From Caulobacterales bacterium (lineage in GTDB: Bacteria; Pseudomonadota; Alphaproteobacteria; Caulobacterales; Caulobacteraceae): DNA of 64,000 nucleotides. A model generated the notes under the pieces. The model ran no database searches, was not told where the DNA came from, and worked only from the letters and a program-made list of their open reading frames with translations. Both the position numbers and the translations under genes were made by a program. Positions 1-8,362 of the stretch are shown one piece after another (position 1 is the first letter of the stretch; each line of letters opens with the position of its first letter). Location: the NCBI GenBank assembly GCA_019510435.1, contig JAEKKJ010000010.1, forward strand, positions 124,001 to 188,000. Direction: 5' to 3'.

Positions 1-974
1 GGGTGCAATGGCGGCGCGAGGACGAGTTCGCCTGGGCGCCCGTGGGCACGGCGATGGCCTTCGACATCGCCGGCGAGCTCGACCCCTCCGGCCGCCTCGT
101 CGACTACACCGCCGAGGTCTGGACCGGGCCGCAGACCAGCCGCGGCCACACCCTGGCCGAGGCCGCCCTGCCCGGCGACATTCCACCGGCCCCGCCCCTG
201 TTCCCGCCGCCGCCGCCCGGCGCGCCGCGCTTCTCGGCGGGTCTGTTCAACGCCCTTCCCACCTACGACATCGCCGCCACGCGCACGGTGGAGCACGTGA
301 TCGCCGAGCCGCCGGTCCGCACCTCGTCGCTGCGCGGCGTCGGCGGCCCGCCGAACATCTTCGCCAGCGAGGGCTTCGTGGACGAACTGGCCGAGATCGC
401 CGGCCAGGACCCGCTGGCCTATCGCCTGGCCATGCTGTCCGACCCCCGCGGGCGCGCCGTGCTGGAGCGGGTGGGCCAGATGAGCGACTGGCCCCGGCGC
501 TGGGAGACCGGGACCGGCCGCGGCCTGGGGATCTCCTACGACCGCCATCGCAGCCACGGCGCCCGTTGCGCGGTAGCCGCAGAGGTGGACGTCGACGCGC
601 AGGTGCGGCTGGTGAAGCTGTGGTGCGCGGTGGACGGTGGCCTGATCGTCAATCCCGATGGCGCGAAGAACCAGCTGGAGGGCGGCGTGGTCATGGCCGC
701 CAGCTGGACCCTGAAGGAGCAGGTGAAGCTGGGCGGGCCTGGGATCGCCTCCACCACCTGGGACGACTACCCCATCCTGCGCTTCAGCGAGGTCCCGCCG
801 ATCGAGGTGGAACTGCTGAACGCGCGCGAGGCGCCCGCCTACGGCCTGGGCGAGATCAGCCAGGGCGGGACCATGGCCGCCATCGCCAACGCTGTCGCCC
901 ACGCCCTGGGCGCGCGCATCCGCGAACTGCCCCTCACCCGCGACAAGATCGCCGCGGCGCTGTTGGCGGGGTGA
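1..974 (+). CDS. xanthine dehydrogenase/aldehyde oxidase family, molybdopterin-binding subunit (3' part)
   Basis: The gene starts before the window; about 323 codons are visible, reading from base 3. It is the C-terminal part of the large molybdenum-cofactor subunit of a xanthine dehydrogenase/aldehyde oxidase family hydroxylase, which hydroxylates a heterocycle or aldehyde and passes electrons to FeS and FAD partners. Seen: the RTSSLRGVGGPP segment near visible residue 107 and the GLGE motif near residue 284, whose Glu is the catalytic base in this family. The end (IANAVAHALGARIRELPLT) is typical of the family terminus. The FeS and FAD partners would lie upstream, outside the window. The substrate cannot be told. 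The stop is followed after 14 bases by the cobW-type gene, so the two may be co-transcribed. Confidence 0.85.
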   Translation, partial: VQWRREDEFAWAPVGTAMAFDIAGELDPSGRLVDYTAEVWTGPQTSRGHTLAEAALPGDIPPAPPLFPPPPPGAPRFSAGLFNALPTYDIAATRTVEHVIAEPPVRTSSLRGVGGPPNIFASEGFVDELAEIAGQDPLAYRLAMLSDPRGRAVLERVGQMSDWPRRWETGTGRGLGISYDRHRSHGARCAVAAEVDVDAQVRLVKLWCAVDGGLIVNPDGAKNQLEGGVVMAASWTLKEQVKLGGPGIASTTWDDYPILRFSEVPPIEVELLNAREAPAYGLGEISQGGTMAAIANAVAHALGARIRELPLTRDKIAAALLAG

Positions 975-988
975 GCCGGACGCACTAG

Positions 989-2125
989 ATGGTTGCCATG
1001 AGCGAGACCGCCACCCAGACCTCCGCGCCTTCCGCCCAGCCGGGCGCCGCCGGCAAGATCCCCGTGACCGTGCTGACCGGCTACCTCGGCGCCGGCAAGA
1101 CCACCCTCCTGAACCGCATCCTCTCGGAGGACCACGGCAAGCGCTACGCCGTGATCGTCAACGAGTTCGGGGAGGTCGGCATCGACAATGACCTGATCGT
1201 CGGCGCCGACGAAGAGGTCTTCGAGATGAACAACGGCTGCGTCTGCTGCACGGTGCGCGGCGACCTGATCCGGGTGCTCTCGGGCCTGATGAAGCGCAAG
1301 GGCAAGTTCGACGGGATCATCGTGGAGACCACGGGCCTGGCGGATCCCGCGCCGGTGGCCCAGACCTTCTTCGTCGACGACGACGTGCGCGCCCGCACCG
1401 AGCTGGACAGCGTGACCACCGTGGTCGACGCCAAGCACCTGCCGCTGCGCCTGAAGGACTCCCGCGAGGCGGCCGAGCAGATCGCCTTCGCCGACCAGAT
1501 CATCCTGAACAAGACCGACCTGGTGTCGGAGGCCGAGCTGGCCGAGGTGGAGCGGGCCATCCGCACCCTCAACCCCATCGCCCCGATCCGCCGCGCCCAG
1601 CGCTCGAATGTGCCGCTGGATACGATCCTGGGCCGCCACGCGTTCGACCTGGCGCGGGTCACCGAGCTGCAGCCGGAGTTCCTCAACCCGGCCCATGGCG
1701 AGGCGGGGCATGTGCACGACGAGCACTGTGGGCATGATCACGATCACGACCACGGGCATGACCATGCGCATGACCATGATCACCACGATCACGGCCACGC
1801 CCACATCCACGACCACGTGGCCGAGAGCGGCATCTCCTCGATCTCGCTGACGGCCCGCACGCCGATCGACGGCAATCGCGTCACCGCCTGGCTCAACAAT
1901 GTGCTGCAGACCCAGGGCGTCGACATCCTGCGCGCCAAGGGCATCCTCGACGTCAAGGGCGAGGACCGGAAGCTGGTGTTCCAGGCGGTGCACATGATCC
2001 TGGAAGGCGACTTCCAGGGCCCGTGGACGGCGGCCGACCAGCGCTACTCCCGCCTGGTCTTCATCGGCCGCAACCTCGACGAGGCGGGCCTGCGGGCGGG
2101 GTTCGAGAGCTGCATCGCGGGGTAG
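989..2125 (+). CDS. CobW/ZNG-family GTP-binding metallochaperone
   Basis: A 378-residue G3E-family GTPase of the CobW/YjiA/ZNG1 group, thought to deliver zinc or another metal to target enzymes at the cost of GTP. Seen: Walker A GYLGAGKTT near residues 31-39, the metal-binding CVCC motif at residues 84-87, the NKTD guanine-specificity motif near residue 171, and a long His/Asp-rich loop at about residues 242-276. The CobW C-terminal domain follows. The His-rich loop is a common metal-buffering addition. Two in-frame ATGs (989 and 998) are possible and neither has a strong ribosome site. The metal is not decided by the sequence; zinc is the best guess from known ZNG1 proteins. No metal-responsive operator was recognised. 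Confidence 0.9.
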   Translation: MVAMSETATQTSAPSAQPGAAGKIPVTVLTGYLGAGKTTLLNRILSEDHGKRYAVIVNEFGEVGIDNDLIVGADEEVFEMNNGCVCCTVRGDLIRVLSGLMKRKGKFDGIIVETTGLADPAPVAQTFFVDDDVRARTELDSVTTVVDAKHLPLRLKDSREAAEQIAFADQIILNKTDLVSEAELAEVERAIRTLNPIAPIRRAQRSNVPLDTILGRHAFDLARVTELQPEFLNPAHGEAGHVHDEHCGHDHDHDHGHDHAHDHDHHDHGHAHIHDHVAESGISSISLTARTPIDGNRVTAWLNNVLQTQGVDILRAKGILDVKGEDRKLVFQAVHMILEGDFQGPWTAADQRYSRLVFIGRNLDEAGLRAGFESCIAG

Positions 2126-2135
2126 GGGCGTATCT

Positions 2136-2354
2136 TACCTCCCCCGCGAAGCGGCGGGAGGGGGACCGCCCGCCGAAGCCGGCGCCAGCCGGCTGAAGAG
2201 CGGGGGGTGGAGGGGGCGAGCCCCATCCACTGAGCGCACGATAGCCAAGTCGATTCGCGGAGCCTGAGGCTTGCCCCCTCCACCAGCCGCTCTTCCCCCG
2301 GCCCCAGGCCGGGGTCGGCGACTGGTCCCCCTCCCCCGCTTCGCAGGGGAGGTA
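2136..2354. repeat. composite palindromic repeat element, about 219 bp
   Basis: Two nested inverted repeats fill the gap after the cobW-type gene. The outer arms are 2136-2167 and 2324-2354 (about 29 of 32 bases pair); each arm is itself a hairpin around GCGAAGCG or CGCTTCGC. The inner arms are 2196-2222 and 2268-2294 (23 of 27 pair). The core words CCCCCTCCACC and GGTCCCCCTCCCCCG recur at 52257-52386 inside imuB, and the hairpin core recurs at 47465 and 50712. It may terminate transcription from both sides, but no T-run is present. Confidence 0.75.
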
Positions 2355-2361
2355 GGGTTGC

Positions 2362-2550
2362 TCAGGCGGCCAGCGGGGTCCGGGAGACGAGTTGTCGGAG
2401 GCGGCTGGTGGCCACGATCTCAGGCTTCAGGATGCCGCACCATTCGAAGGTGCGCCCGCCGCGCCATTCCAGGACCAGCCGGCGGCCCTCCACCCGGAAC
2501 CGCCCGCGGTGGGTCGACAGGCCCACCATGACTTCAATCGACTGCCACAT
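2362..2550 (-). CDS. small hypothetical protein
   Basis: A 62-residue protein starting MWQSIEVMVGLST. I chose ATG 2550 because a GAGG ribosome site lies eight bases before it; an upstream in-frame TTG at 2604 has none. The composition is basic and mixed (RFRVEGRRLVLEWRGGRTF), which suggests a compact beta-rich domain, with no signal peptide or membrane segment. I do not recognise the family. It ends just beside the palindromic repeat element. Confidence 0.5.
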   Translation of the reverse strand: MWQSIEVMVGLSTHRGRFRVEGRRLVLEWRGGRTFEWCGILKPEIVATSRLRQLVSRTPLAA

Positions 2551-2693
2551 CGTTCGCGCCTCGCGCTGGTATTCGGGGTCGTTCTGATCCCGTCTTCCCC
2601 GCAAGGCTAAGGCCGGCAGGGTTGCCCGCCGATTAATGATGAAGCGCCGCGTAAGGTAAGCCGCCCGGTAACCAGACCAGGCAGCTTTGGCGG

Positions 2694-3113
2694 CTACAGC
2701 TCCTCGCTGACCAGGGCCACCTTGTCGAAGCCGTTCACATGCAGGGTGTTCATCACCGCCATCAGCTCGCCGTAGCGCACCCCCTTGTCGGCCCGAAGGT
2801 AGAGCCGCTGCTCGGTGGGATGCTGGCCCAGGGCGGCCGAGGCGGCGGCGACCAGTTGCGGCAGGGTGGTCTGGCGGTCGCCGACGAACAGGCGGCCGTC
2901 GAGGGTCAGGCTGACCACCACCGGCGGCAGGGCGCGGTCGGGCGAGGCCTGGGCCTTGGGCAGGTCGACCTTCACCGAGACCGTGGCGGTGGGCAGGGCC
3001 ACCATGAAGATGATCAGCAGCACCAGCATCACGTCGACGAAGGGCGTGACGTTGATCTCGGCGTTCTGCCCCAGGCTCCAGGGTGAGGAACGGGCATTGA
3101 GCGCGGCGGCCAT
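2694..3113 (-). CDS. ExbD/TolR-family biopolymer transport protein
   Basis: A 139-residue inner-membrane protein of the ExbD/TolR family, part of the proton-driven motor that energises TonB or Tol. Seen: a short cytoplasmic N-terminus, the family signature NVTPFVDVMLVLLIIFMV with Asp27 in place of the proton-carrying Asp of E. coli ExbD, one transmembrane helix at about residues 22-40, then a periplasmic domain ending in NTLHVNGFDKVALVSEEL. GGGAGG precedes the ATG. It lies downstream of a second ExbD gene on the same strand, but a terminator hairpin separates them. No exbB/tolQ or tonB lies nearby. Confidence 0.9.
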   Translation of the reverse strand: MAAALNARSSPWSLGQNAEINVTPFVDVMLVLLIIFMVALPTATVSVKVDLPKAQASPDRALPPVVVSLTLDGRLFVGDRQTTLPQLVAAASAALGQHPTEQRLYLRADKGVRYGELMAVMNTLHVNGFDKVALVSEEL

Positions 3114-3141
3114 TGGCGCCTCCCAGTTGAGCTACAACTGT

Positions 3142-3169
3142 AAGATATTACGCTCGTGCAATACTGCAA
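3142..3169 (-). promoter_or_regulatory. possible promoter of the downstream exbD gene
   Basis: In an AT-rich island of an otherwise GC-rich gap, the minus strand reads TTGCAG, 16 bases, TATCTT, resembling -35 and -10 boxes. It sits between the terminator of the upstream exbD gene and the ATG at 3113, so the second exbD may be transcribed separately. This is pattern matching only. Confidence 0.35.
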
Positions 3170-3196
3170 GACCCTTCTTCGGTGGCATTGCGGACA

Positions 3197-3230
3197 GCAA
3201 AAGGCCCGCCGGAGCTTCCCCCGGCGGGCC
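3197..3230 (-). terminator. rho-independent terminator after exbD (3253-3696)
   Basis: Perfect 10-bp stem GGCCCGCCGG/CCGGCGGGCC (3203-3212 with 3221-3230) and an 8-base loop. On the minus strand it is followed at once by TTTTGCTGTCC. It lies 22 bases past the stop of the upstream exbD gene. Confidence 0.8.
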
Positions 3231-3252
3231 TCTGCAGAACGGTTCGAAGCGC

Positions 3253-3696
3253 CTAGAGCTCTTCGTTGATCAGGGCGACCTGGTAGAAGCCGTTGCCCTG
3301 CAGGGTGTTCATCACGCTCATGAAGTCCCCGTACAGCACGTCGCGGTCGGCGCGGATGTAGACGCGCTGTTCGGTCGGGGGCGTGGTCGGGTCGTCGTGG
3401 GTGAGCTGGGTGGCGAGGTCGGCGGTCAGGCGCTCGAGCGAGGTGGGATGCTCGCCGATGAAGACCGCGCCGCCACGCTGCACGTTGATCAGCGTGGGCT
3501 CCTTCACCTTGGTGCCGGGGGGCGGCGGAATCGCGGGCGGCAGGTCGAGCTTGATCGACACCGTCGCGGCCGGAATCGAGACCATGAAGATGATCAGGAG
3601 CACGAGCATCACGTCCACGAAGGGCGTGACGTTCATGTCCGCGTTCTGGCCAAGGTCGAACTTACCGCCGCCCTTGCCGCCGACTTTCGCCGCCAT
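3253..3696 (-). CDS. ExbD/TolR-family biopolymer transport protein
   Basis: A 147-residue paralogue of the neighbouring ExbD protein. Seen: a Gly/Lys-rich N-terminus (MAAKVGGKGGGKF), the signature NVTPFVDVMLVLLIIFMV with Asp28 as the likely proton carrier, a proline-rich stretch (PPAIPPPPGTKVKEPTL) at the start of the periplasmic domain, and the end NTLQGNGFYQVALINEEL. The frame is open further upstream, but homology to ExbD begins at ATG 3696, with AGGA before it. The two copies differ mostly in the periplasmic part, so they may serve different TonB or Tol systems. A strong terminator follows. Confidence 0.9.
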   Translation of the reverse strand: MAAKVGGKGGGKFDLGQNADMNVTPFVDVMLVLLIIFMVSIPAATVSIKLDLPPAIPPPPGTKVKEPTLINVQRGGAVFIGEHPTSLERLTADLATQLTHDDPTTPPTEQRVYIRADRDVLYGDFMSVMNTLQGNGFYQVALINEEL

Positions 3697-3858
3697 TCCT
3701 ACGTATTCCTTCCCAGAGGCGCTTAGGACCGCGCCCGTCGGGCCGACCATTGGCAAGCCGATTTGGGCTTGTAAAGGGCAAAGCACTCGAACGGCGTTCG
3801 CCCGCGACAAACGCCGCACGCTTGCCCCGCGCGGGGCAGAGGCCGTAGGGAACCGGCC

Positions 3859-4827
3859 ATGAGCTTCAGTTTCGACGCCTTTGTGACGGCCGCCCTGTTC
3901 GATCGCGGCGGCCGGGCCGGATTCGCCCTGGGCGACGGCACGGTGCGTTTCGAGGGCGGCGAGGTGGTGGAGGCCCACGACGGCGCCTGCCTCTCAGCCT
4001 GCCTGCCGCCCAAGGGCGAGGGGCTGCTGACCGGCGGCGACGACGGCCGCGTGGTGATTTCCACGCCCGCCGGCGGGAGCGAGTTCGCCAAGGTCCCCGG
4101 CCGCTGGATCGACGCGGTCGCCGCGTCGCCCGATTCGGGGCTGGTCGCCTTTTCCGCCGGGCGCGAGCTGCACGTGCGCGATCCGGCCGACGCGGCGTTC
4201 GCCCGCGTCTTCGCCCACGAGAAGTCGGTGGCCGACATCGCCTTCGACCCCAAGGGCCGGCGGCTGGCGGTGGGGACCTACGGCGGCGTCTGGCTCTGGT
4301 ACGCCCGCATCGCCGACCAGAAGCCGGTCGTGCTGAAGTGGGCCGGCAGCCACATCGCCGTGTGCTGGAGCCCGGACGGCAAATTCCTGCTCAGCGCCAT
4401 GCAGGAGAACCAGCTGCATGGCTGGCGCGTGGCCGACGAGAAGAACATGCGCATGGGCGGCTATCCGTCGAAGGTGAAGAGCCTGGCCTTCATGTCCAAG
4501 GGCCAGCTGATGGCCACCTCCGGCGCCAATGGCGCGGTCTGCTGGCCGTTCGCCGGCGCCACGGGGCCGATGGGCAAGCAGGCCGCCGAGATCGGCTACG
4601 ACGAGGCTGCGCTGACCACCCGCATCGCCGCCGCGCCCGACAAGAGCTGGCTGGCCGCCGGGCTGGACGACGGGCGGGTCTGGGCCGCCGACGTCACCGG
4701 CGAGCGGCTGGCCCCGCTGAAGGCCGAGAAGGGCGCGGCGATCTCGGCCCTGGCCATGAGCCCGGACGCCAGGCGCGTGGCGTGGGGCGACGAAGACGGC
4801 AACGCCGGGGTGGCGGAGATCGCATGA
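3859..4827 (+). CDS. WD40-repeat protein
   Basis: A 322-residue protein built of WD40-like blades without a signal peptide, so probably a cytoplasmic beta-propeller used for protein contacts. Seen: repeated blade ends such as DIAFDPKGRRLAVGTYGGVWLW, VCWSPDGKFLLSAMQENQLHGW, SLAFMSKGQLMATSGANGAV and ALAMSPDARRVAWGDEDG. AGGGA precedes the ATG. Its stop overlaps the next start by four bases (ATGA), so the two are translationally coupled. The partner protein is unknown. From memory, similar WD40 genes occur near CobW genes in Caulobacterales; I cannot verify that here. Confidence 0.8.
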   Translation: MSFSFDAFVTAALFDRGGRAGFALGDGTVRFEGGEVVEAHDGACLSACLPPKGEGLLTGGDDGRVVISTPAGGSEFAKVPGRWIDAVAASPDSGLVAFSAGRELHVRDPADAAFARVFAHEKSVADIAFDPKGRRLAVGTYGGVWLWYARIADQKPVVLKWAGSHIAVCWSPDGKFLLSAMQENQLHGWRVADEKNMRMGGYPSKVKSLAFMSKGQLMATSGANGAVCWPFAGATGPMGKQAAEIGYDEAALTTRIAAAPDKSWLAAGLDDGRVWAADVTGERLAPLKAEKGAAISALAMSPDARRVAWGDEDGNAGVAEIA

Positions 4828-5585
4828 CCCCGGAACGCCTCGCCCGGGCCGAGCGGATGCGTGGGTACTTCGCGCTGCAGCTCGCGCTGGCGCGGCGCAT
4901 GTCCGAGTTGACCGGCGCGCCCCTGGGCGCGGCGGCCGCCCGCTACACCAACTTCCACCGCCGCTTCGGCCTCGGCCGGCTGGCGGCCGCGCCCGCGCCG
5001 GCCTGGGCCGCCTATGCCGAAGCGCTGGAGGCGGCGCCCGACCCCGACGCCCAGGTCGAGGTCACCTACCGCGCCTTCCTTGGGATGCCGGAAGAAGGCG
5101 GGCACGAGACGGGCCGACGGGCGTTCGGCTGCTTCGCCTGCGAACCCCCGACCGCGGACGGTTCGGTCTCGATCCACTTCCTGAACCTCGACACCGACGA
5201 AGCCGGAGGGCCGCTGACAGGCGGCAAGCTGGCGCAGCGCCGCGCGGAGATCGCGGCGATGGTCCGCAGCCTGCGCGACGAGCATCCGGTCGCGCGCCAC
5301 ATCCGCGGCAAGTCCTGGCTCTACAACCTCGAGGCCTACCGCCGGGTCTTCCCGCCCGACTACGCCGCCTCGGCGCGGCCGACCGACGGTCCGGTGCACC
5401 TGCACGGCAATTCGCTGTGGGGCCAGACCATCGACAGCTGGGAGCGGCCGAAGCCGCAGATCGCCGAGGCCGTGCTCGCCGCGCTCCCCGGCCTGGATCC
5501 CGCCGCGCCGTGGCGCGCGTTCCCGCTGCCGGTGATGACGACCGTGGCGCCGATCGAGAGCTTCAAGGCGTTCTACGGGCTCTGA
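4824..5585 (+). CDS. conserved hypothetical protein coupled to the WD40 gene
   Basis: A 253-residue soluble protein starting MTPERLARAERMRGYF. I do not recognise the family. It has an alpha-helical N-terminal third, then mixed regions with aromatic motifs (GRRAFGCFACEPPTADGSVSIHFLN, VHLHGNSLWGQTIDSWERPKPQ). There is no signal peptide, membrane helix or catalytic signature. The four-base overlap with the WD40 gene suggests the two proteins act together. Confidence 0.75.
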   Translation: MTPERLARAERMRGYFALQLALARRMSELTGAPLGAAAARYTNFHRRFGLGRLAAAPAPAWAAYAEALEAAPDPDAQVEVTYRAFLGMPEEGGHETGRRAFGCFACEPPTADGSVSIHFLNLDTDEAGGPLTGGKLAQRRAEIAAMVRSLRDEHPVARHIRGKSWLYNLEAYRRVFPPDYAASARPTDGPVHLHGNSLWGQTIDSWERPKPQIAEAVLAALPGLDPAAPWRAFPLPVMTTVAPIESFKAFYGL

Positions 5586-5602
5586 GCCCAGACCAGCGCC
5601 GC

Positions 5603-7150
5603 CTACGGCTTGGGCGCGTACCGGCTCCCGGCCGTCCACGCCGGCCGCTCGGGCGCATCGGCCACCGTCTCGGCCAGGGCGTAGAAGAAGCGGTTGAAGT
5701 CCCCCGCCGCCTGGAAGTCCACCGGCTGGGTCAGGTCGTCCTGCGGGCGGTGGTAGCGGATCTCGTACCATTCGCGGTAGCGCCGCTCGGCCTCGGTCCC
5801 GGGCTCGTAGCCGAAGATGAAGCCGGTGGCCGGCACGCCGATCTGCAGGAACGGATAGTGGTCGGCGCGGGTCAGCAGGCTGCGCTCGGGCTCGGGGTCG
5901 GGCTGGACGCGGATGCCGCGCGCACCGGCCACCTGGCGCACCGTGGCCCCCAGCGTGCTGTCGTCCAGCGCCAGCACGGTCATCAGCTTCAGCGGGAACA
6001 GCGGCCGCAGCTGGTCGAGGTTGATGTCGGCCACGATCGACGCCTTGGGCACGGTGGGATGAGCCGTGAACCAGCGCGCGCCCAAGAGGCCCTTCTCCTC
6101 GCCCGTGAAGGCCGCGATGAGCACGCTGCGCTTCAGCGGCTTGCCCGCATGGGTCTCGGCAAAGCGGATCAGGGTCCCCACATAGGCCGCATCGTCCAGG
6201 GTCCCGTTGTAGAGCTTGTCGCCCGCCACCGGCTCCCCATAGCCGTAGCCGTCCAGGTGGGCCGACAGCACCAGGTGTTCGGCCGCGAGCTTCGGATCCG
6301 ACCCGGGCAGGATCGCCAGCACATTGGCCGCCGTGAAGTCGCGGACGCTGACCTTGAAGGCGGCGTGCAGCTGGCCCTTCAGGTCGAAGGCGGTCAGGGG
6401 CTCCTTGGCCGCCGCCGACTTCAGCACCGCCGCCCCGTCGCGGCCGGAGCCGCGGGCCAGCTGGGTGAAGGCCTCGGCGCTCATGGTCATGGCCACGAAG
6501 TGGTTGGTGCGGGGCGCGGGGCCGTCGGCGATGGTCACGGTGCGGGCGTAGGCGGCCGGCCAGCGCGGTGGCTCAATCGTGAAACCCGGATCGTCCACCT
6601 GGATGAGGCCCACCGCCCCCGCCGCCTCGGCGTTTCGCAGGCGCTCGGCCGAGGTGGTCAGGCCCCGGCGGCGGGTGTTGATGCAGACCGCCACCTGTCC
6701 CTTGGCGTCGGTCAGGTCCTCGGCGCGGCAATAGCCGGCGAAGGTCATGGGCGCGTCCAGCCCGGCCGGCAGGTCGTCGGCGGCCCGGACGGAGAATTCC
6801 TGCAGGAACTTGAAGGCGATGGTCTTGCCCTCGCGCACGACGCTGACGTCGGCGACGTCCACGCGGCTCTCGTGGACCGGGAAGCTCTGGAACCAGCCGC
6901 CGTTGTCGCCGGCCGGCTTCAGCCCCGCCGCCTTTAGCCGCGCAGCCACCCATTCCTGGGCGCGCACGTGGCCGGGCGAGCCGATGTCGCGGCCCTCCAT
7001 GGCGTCGGACGACAGCGCCTCGGCGATCTGCCACCAGGCGCGGGTGTCGGGGTCCCTGATCGCCGCAGCCCGGTCGGCGGCGGATGCGGGGGCGGCGGAC
7101 GCGGCCGCGGCGAGCGCGGCGAGGAGGAAGAACAGGCTGGGGCGCGGCAT
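5603..7150 (-). CDS. M28-family zinc metallopeptidase, secreted
   Basis: A 515-residue peptidase of family M28, which uses two zinc ions to remove N-terminal amino acids from peptides. Seen: a signal peptide (about residues 1-24, ending PASA), a PA-like insert in the first half, then zinc-site motifs in order: SAHLDGYG, GTLDDAAY, TGEEKGLLGA (catalytic and ligand Glu), INLDQLRP and RADHYPFL. All expected ligands appear present. It probably acts in the periplasm or outside the cell. It stands alone: the gene before is convergent, and the globin gene after is 42 bases upstream on the same strand. Confidence 0.9.
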   Translation of the reverse strand: MPRPSLFFLLAALAAAASAAPASAADRAAAIRDPDTRAWWQIAEALSSDAMEGRDIGSPGHVRAQEWVAARLKAAGLKPAGDNGGWFQSFPVHESRVDVADVSVVREGKTIAFKFLQEFSVRAADDLPAGLDAPMTFAGYCRAEDLTDAKGQVAVCINTRRRGLTTSAERLRNAEAAGAVGLIQVDDPGFTIEPPRWPAAYARTVTIADGPAPRTNHFVAMTMSAEAFTQLARGSGRDGAAVLKSAAAKEPLTAFDLKGQLHAAFKVSVRDFTAANVLAILPGSDPKLAAEHLVLSAHLDGYGYGEPVAGDKLYNGTLDDAAYVGTLIRFAETHAGKPLKRSVLIAAFTGEEKGLLGARWFTAHPTVPKASIVADINLDQLRPLFPLKLMTVLALDDSTLGATVRQVAGARGIRVQPDPEPERSLLTRADHYPFLQIGVPATGFIFGYEPGTEAERRYREWYEIRYHRPQDDLTQPVDFQAAGDFNRFFYALAETVADAPERPAWTAGSRYAPKP

Positions 7151-7192
7151 GGGCGAATTGCTACGCCCGGCTCCCGCCCACCGGCAAGCTAT

Positions 7193-7618
7193 CTAGGCGG
7201 CCGGGGCCTCCACGCTCCGGGCCGCGGCCATCATCGCGCCGGCCAGGCCCGCATAGGCCTCGGCCCAGGCCTGGCGCACCGCCGGGGTGAAGGCCTCGCC
7301 CAAGCCCTGTTCCAGGGTCCAGAGCAGGGTGTCGCCCACCACTTCGTAGTGCCCCGCCTCCGCGCCATAGGCCACATGCCGGCGGGCCAGGTGCTCCAGC
7401 TGCGGCAGGATCTGGTCCATGCGGTCCAGGCTGCCCACCACCATGGCCAGGGCCGCCATCAGCTTGCGGCCCTGGGCGGTGAGATCGCCCTTGAACAGCG
7501 TCTGCACCGACGGCGCCACGTCGAACAGCCGGCCGTAGAACAGGGCGGCGGCCGACTCGGAAATCTTGGCCACCTCGGCGAAGCTGGACTTCACCAGGGC
7601 GATCTTGTCGTGGGTCAT
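7193..7618 (-). CDS. single-domain globin
   Basis: A 141-residue bacterial globin of the haemoglobin/flavohaemoglobin-domain type. It binds haem and may handle oxygen or nitric oxide. Seen: the helix A/B start KIALVKSSFAEV and the proximal His81 in LARRHVAYG, with the following GAEAGHYEVVGDTLLWTLEQGLG typical of helices F-G. No reductase domain is attached, so an outside reductase would be needed. Confidence 0.9.
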   Translation of the reverse strand: MTHDKIALVKSSFAEVAKISESAAALFYGRLFDVAPSVQTLFKGDLTAQGRKLMAALAMVVGSLDRMDQILPQLEHLARRHVAYGAEAGHYEVVGDTLLWTLEQGLGEAFTPAVRQAWAEAYAGLAGAMMAAARSVEAPAA

Positions 7619-7708
7619 GAGCGGGTCCTTGCGCGCGGCGGGGGAGGAGCTGCGCCTTCGAGCCCCAGATACGCGCTGCGGCGACGCTTGGATGAGGTCG
7701 GCGGCCGA

Positions 7709-8362
7709 TCAGCCCTCCGCGCGCGATGCGTCCAGCGTCCGGCTCACGCCCAGGCAGATCAGCGTCTGCCCGGCGAAATAGAGCCCCCACACCGCCAGGC
7801 CCATGGGCAGGATGTCCAGCGCCGGGCGGCCGGTGCGCAGGAAGATCAGCAGGTCCGAGACCGCGAACATCAGGGCGCCCGCCGCCGTCAGGGTGCGCGG
7901 GAAGCGTGAGAGCCAGGCCGTGGCGGTCATCAGCGCCAGGCCGGTGGCGTAGAGGGCGATCGGGCCCGCCGCGGCGCGGTCCGGCGGCAGCAGGAAGGCA
8001 CCCACCACGATGGCCGGCACCAGGGCGAGGCCGAACGCCACCTCGGCCGGCTTCATCCCCGACCGGGCGTTGCGCAGGTAGAGCGCGACGGCCGTCAGGT
8101 GTCCCGCGAGGAAGGCCAGGGCCCCGATCGTGCGGCCGCTGGTCTCCAGCAGCACGTCGCCAGCCGCCCCGAACGCCAGCACCGCCGCCAGCAGCCACCC
8201 GTCCAGGCTCCGCGCCCCCAGCACCGCGTAGAGCGCCAGGAGGGCCACGCCCGCCCCCTTCCAGGCCACGCTGAGCGGAACCGGCAGGGGCAGGAACCAG
8301 CCGCCCACATAGCTGACGCCGGCGACCACCGCGGCGGCGAGGACCAGCGAGGCGGGCTTCAC
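7709..8362 (-). CDS. YhhN/TMEM86-family membrane protein (lysoplasmalogenase-like)
   Basis: A 217-residue integral membrane protein with about eight hydrophobic segments. Family members include lysoplasmalogenases that cleave vinyl-ether lysolipids. Seen: GAAGDVLLE and FAVSDLLIFLR, the paired acidic motifs expected inside the membrane in this family. It starts with GTG at 8362, overlapping the nitroreductase stop by four bases (GTGA), so the two form an operon. The exact substrate in bacteria is unclear. Confidence 0.8.
   Translation of the reverse strand: MKPASLVLAAAVVAGVSYVGGWFLPLPVPLSVAWKGAGVALLALYAVLGARSLDGWLLAAVLAFGAAGDVLLETSGRTIGALAFLAGHLTAVALYLRNARSGMKPAEVAFGLALVPAIVVGAFLLPPDRAAAGPIALYATGLALMTATAWLSRFPRTLTAAGALMFAVSDLLIFLRTGRPALDILPMGLAVWGLYFAGQTLICLGVSRTLDASRAEG

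Noticed and set aside
839..1993. Long open frame on the minus strand opposite the CobW gene
   Set aside because: Its protein is a His/Val/Asp-rich mirror of the CobW gene with no family motif; high GC makes such antisense frames common.
2362..2604. TTG start at 2604 for the small protein
   Set aside because: No ribosome site stands before it, whereas ATG 2550 has GAGG at good distance.
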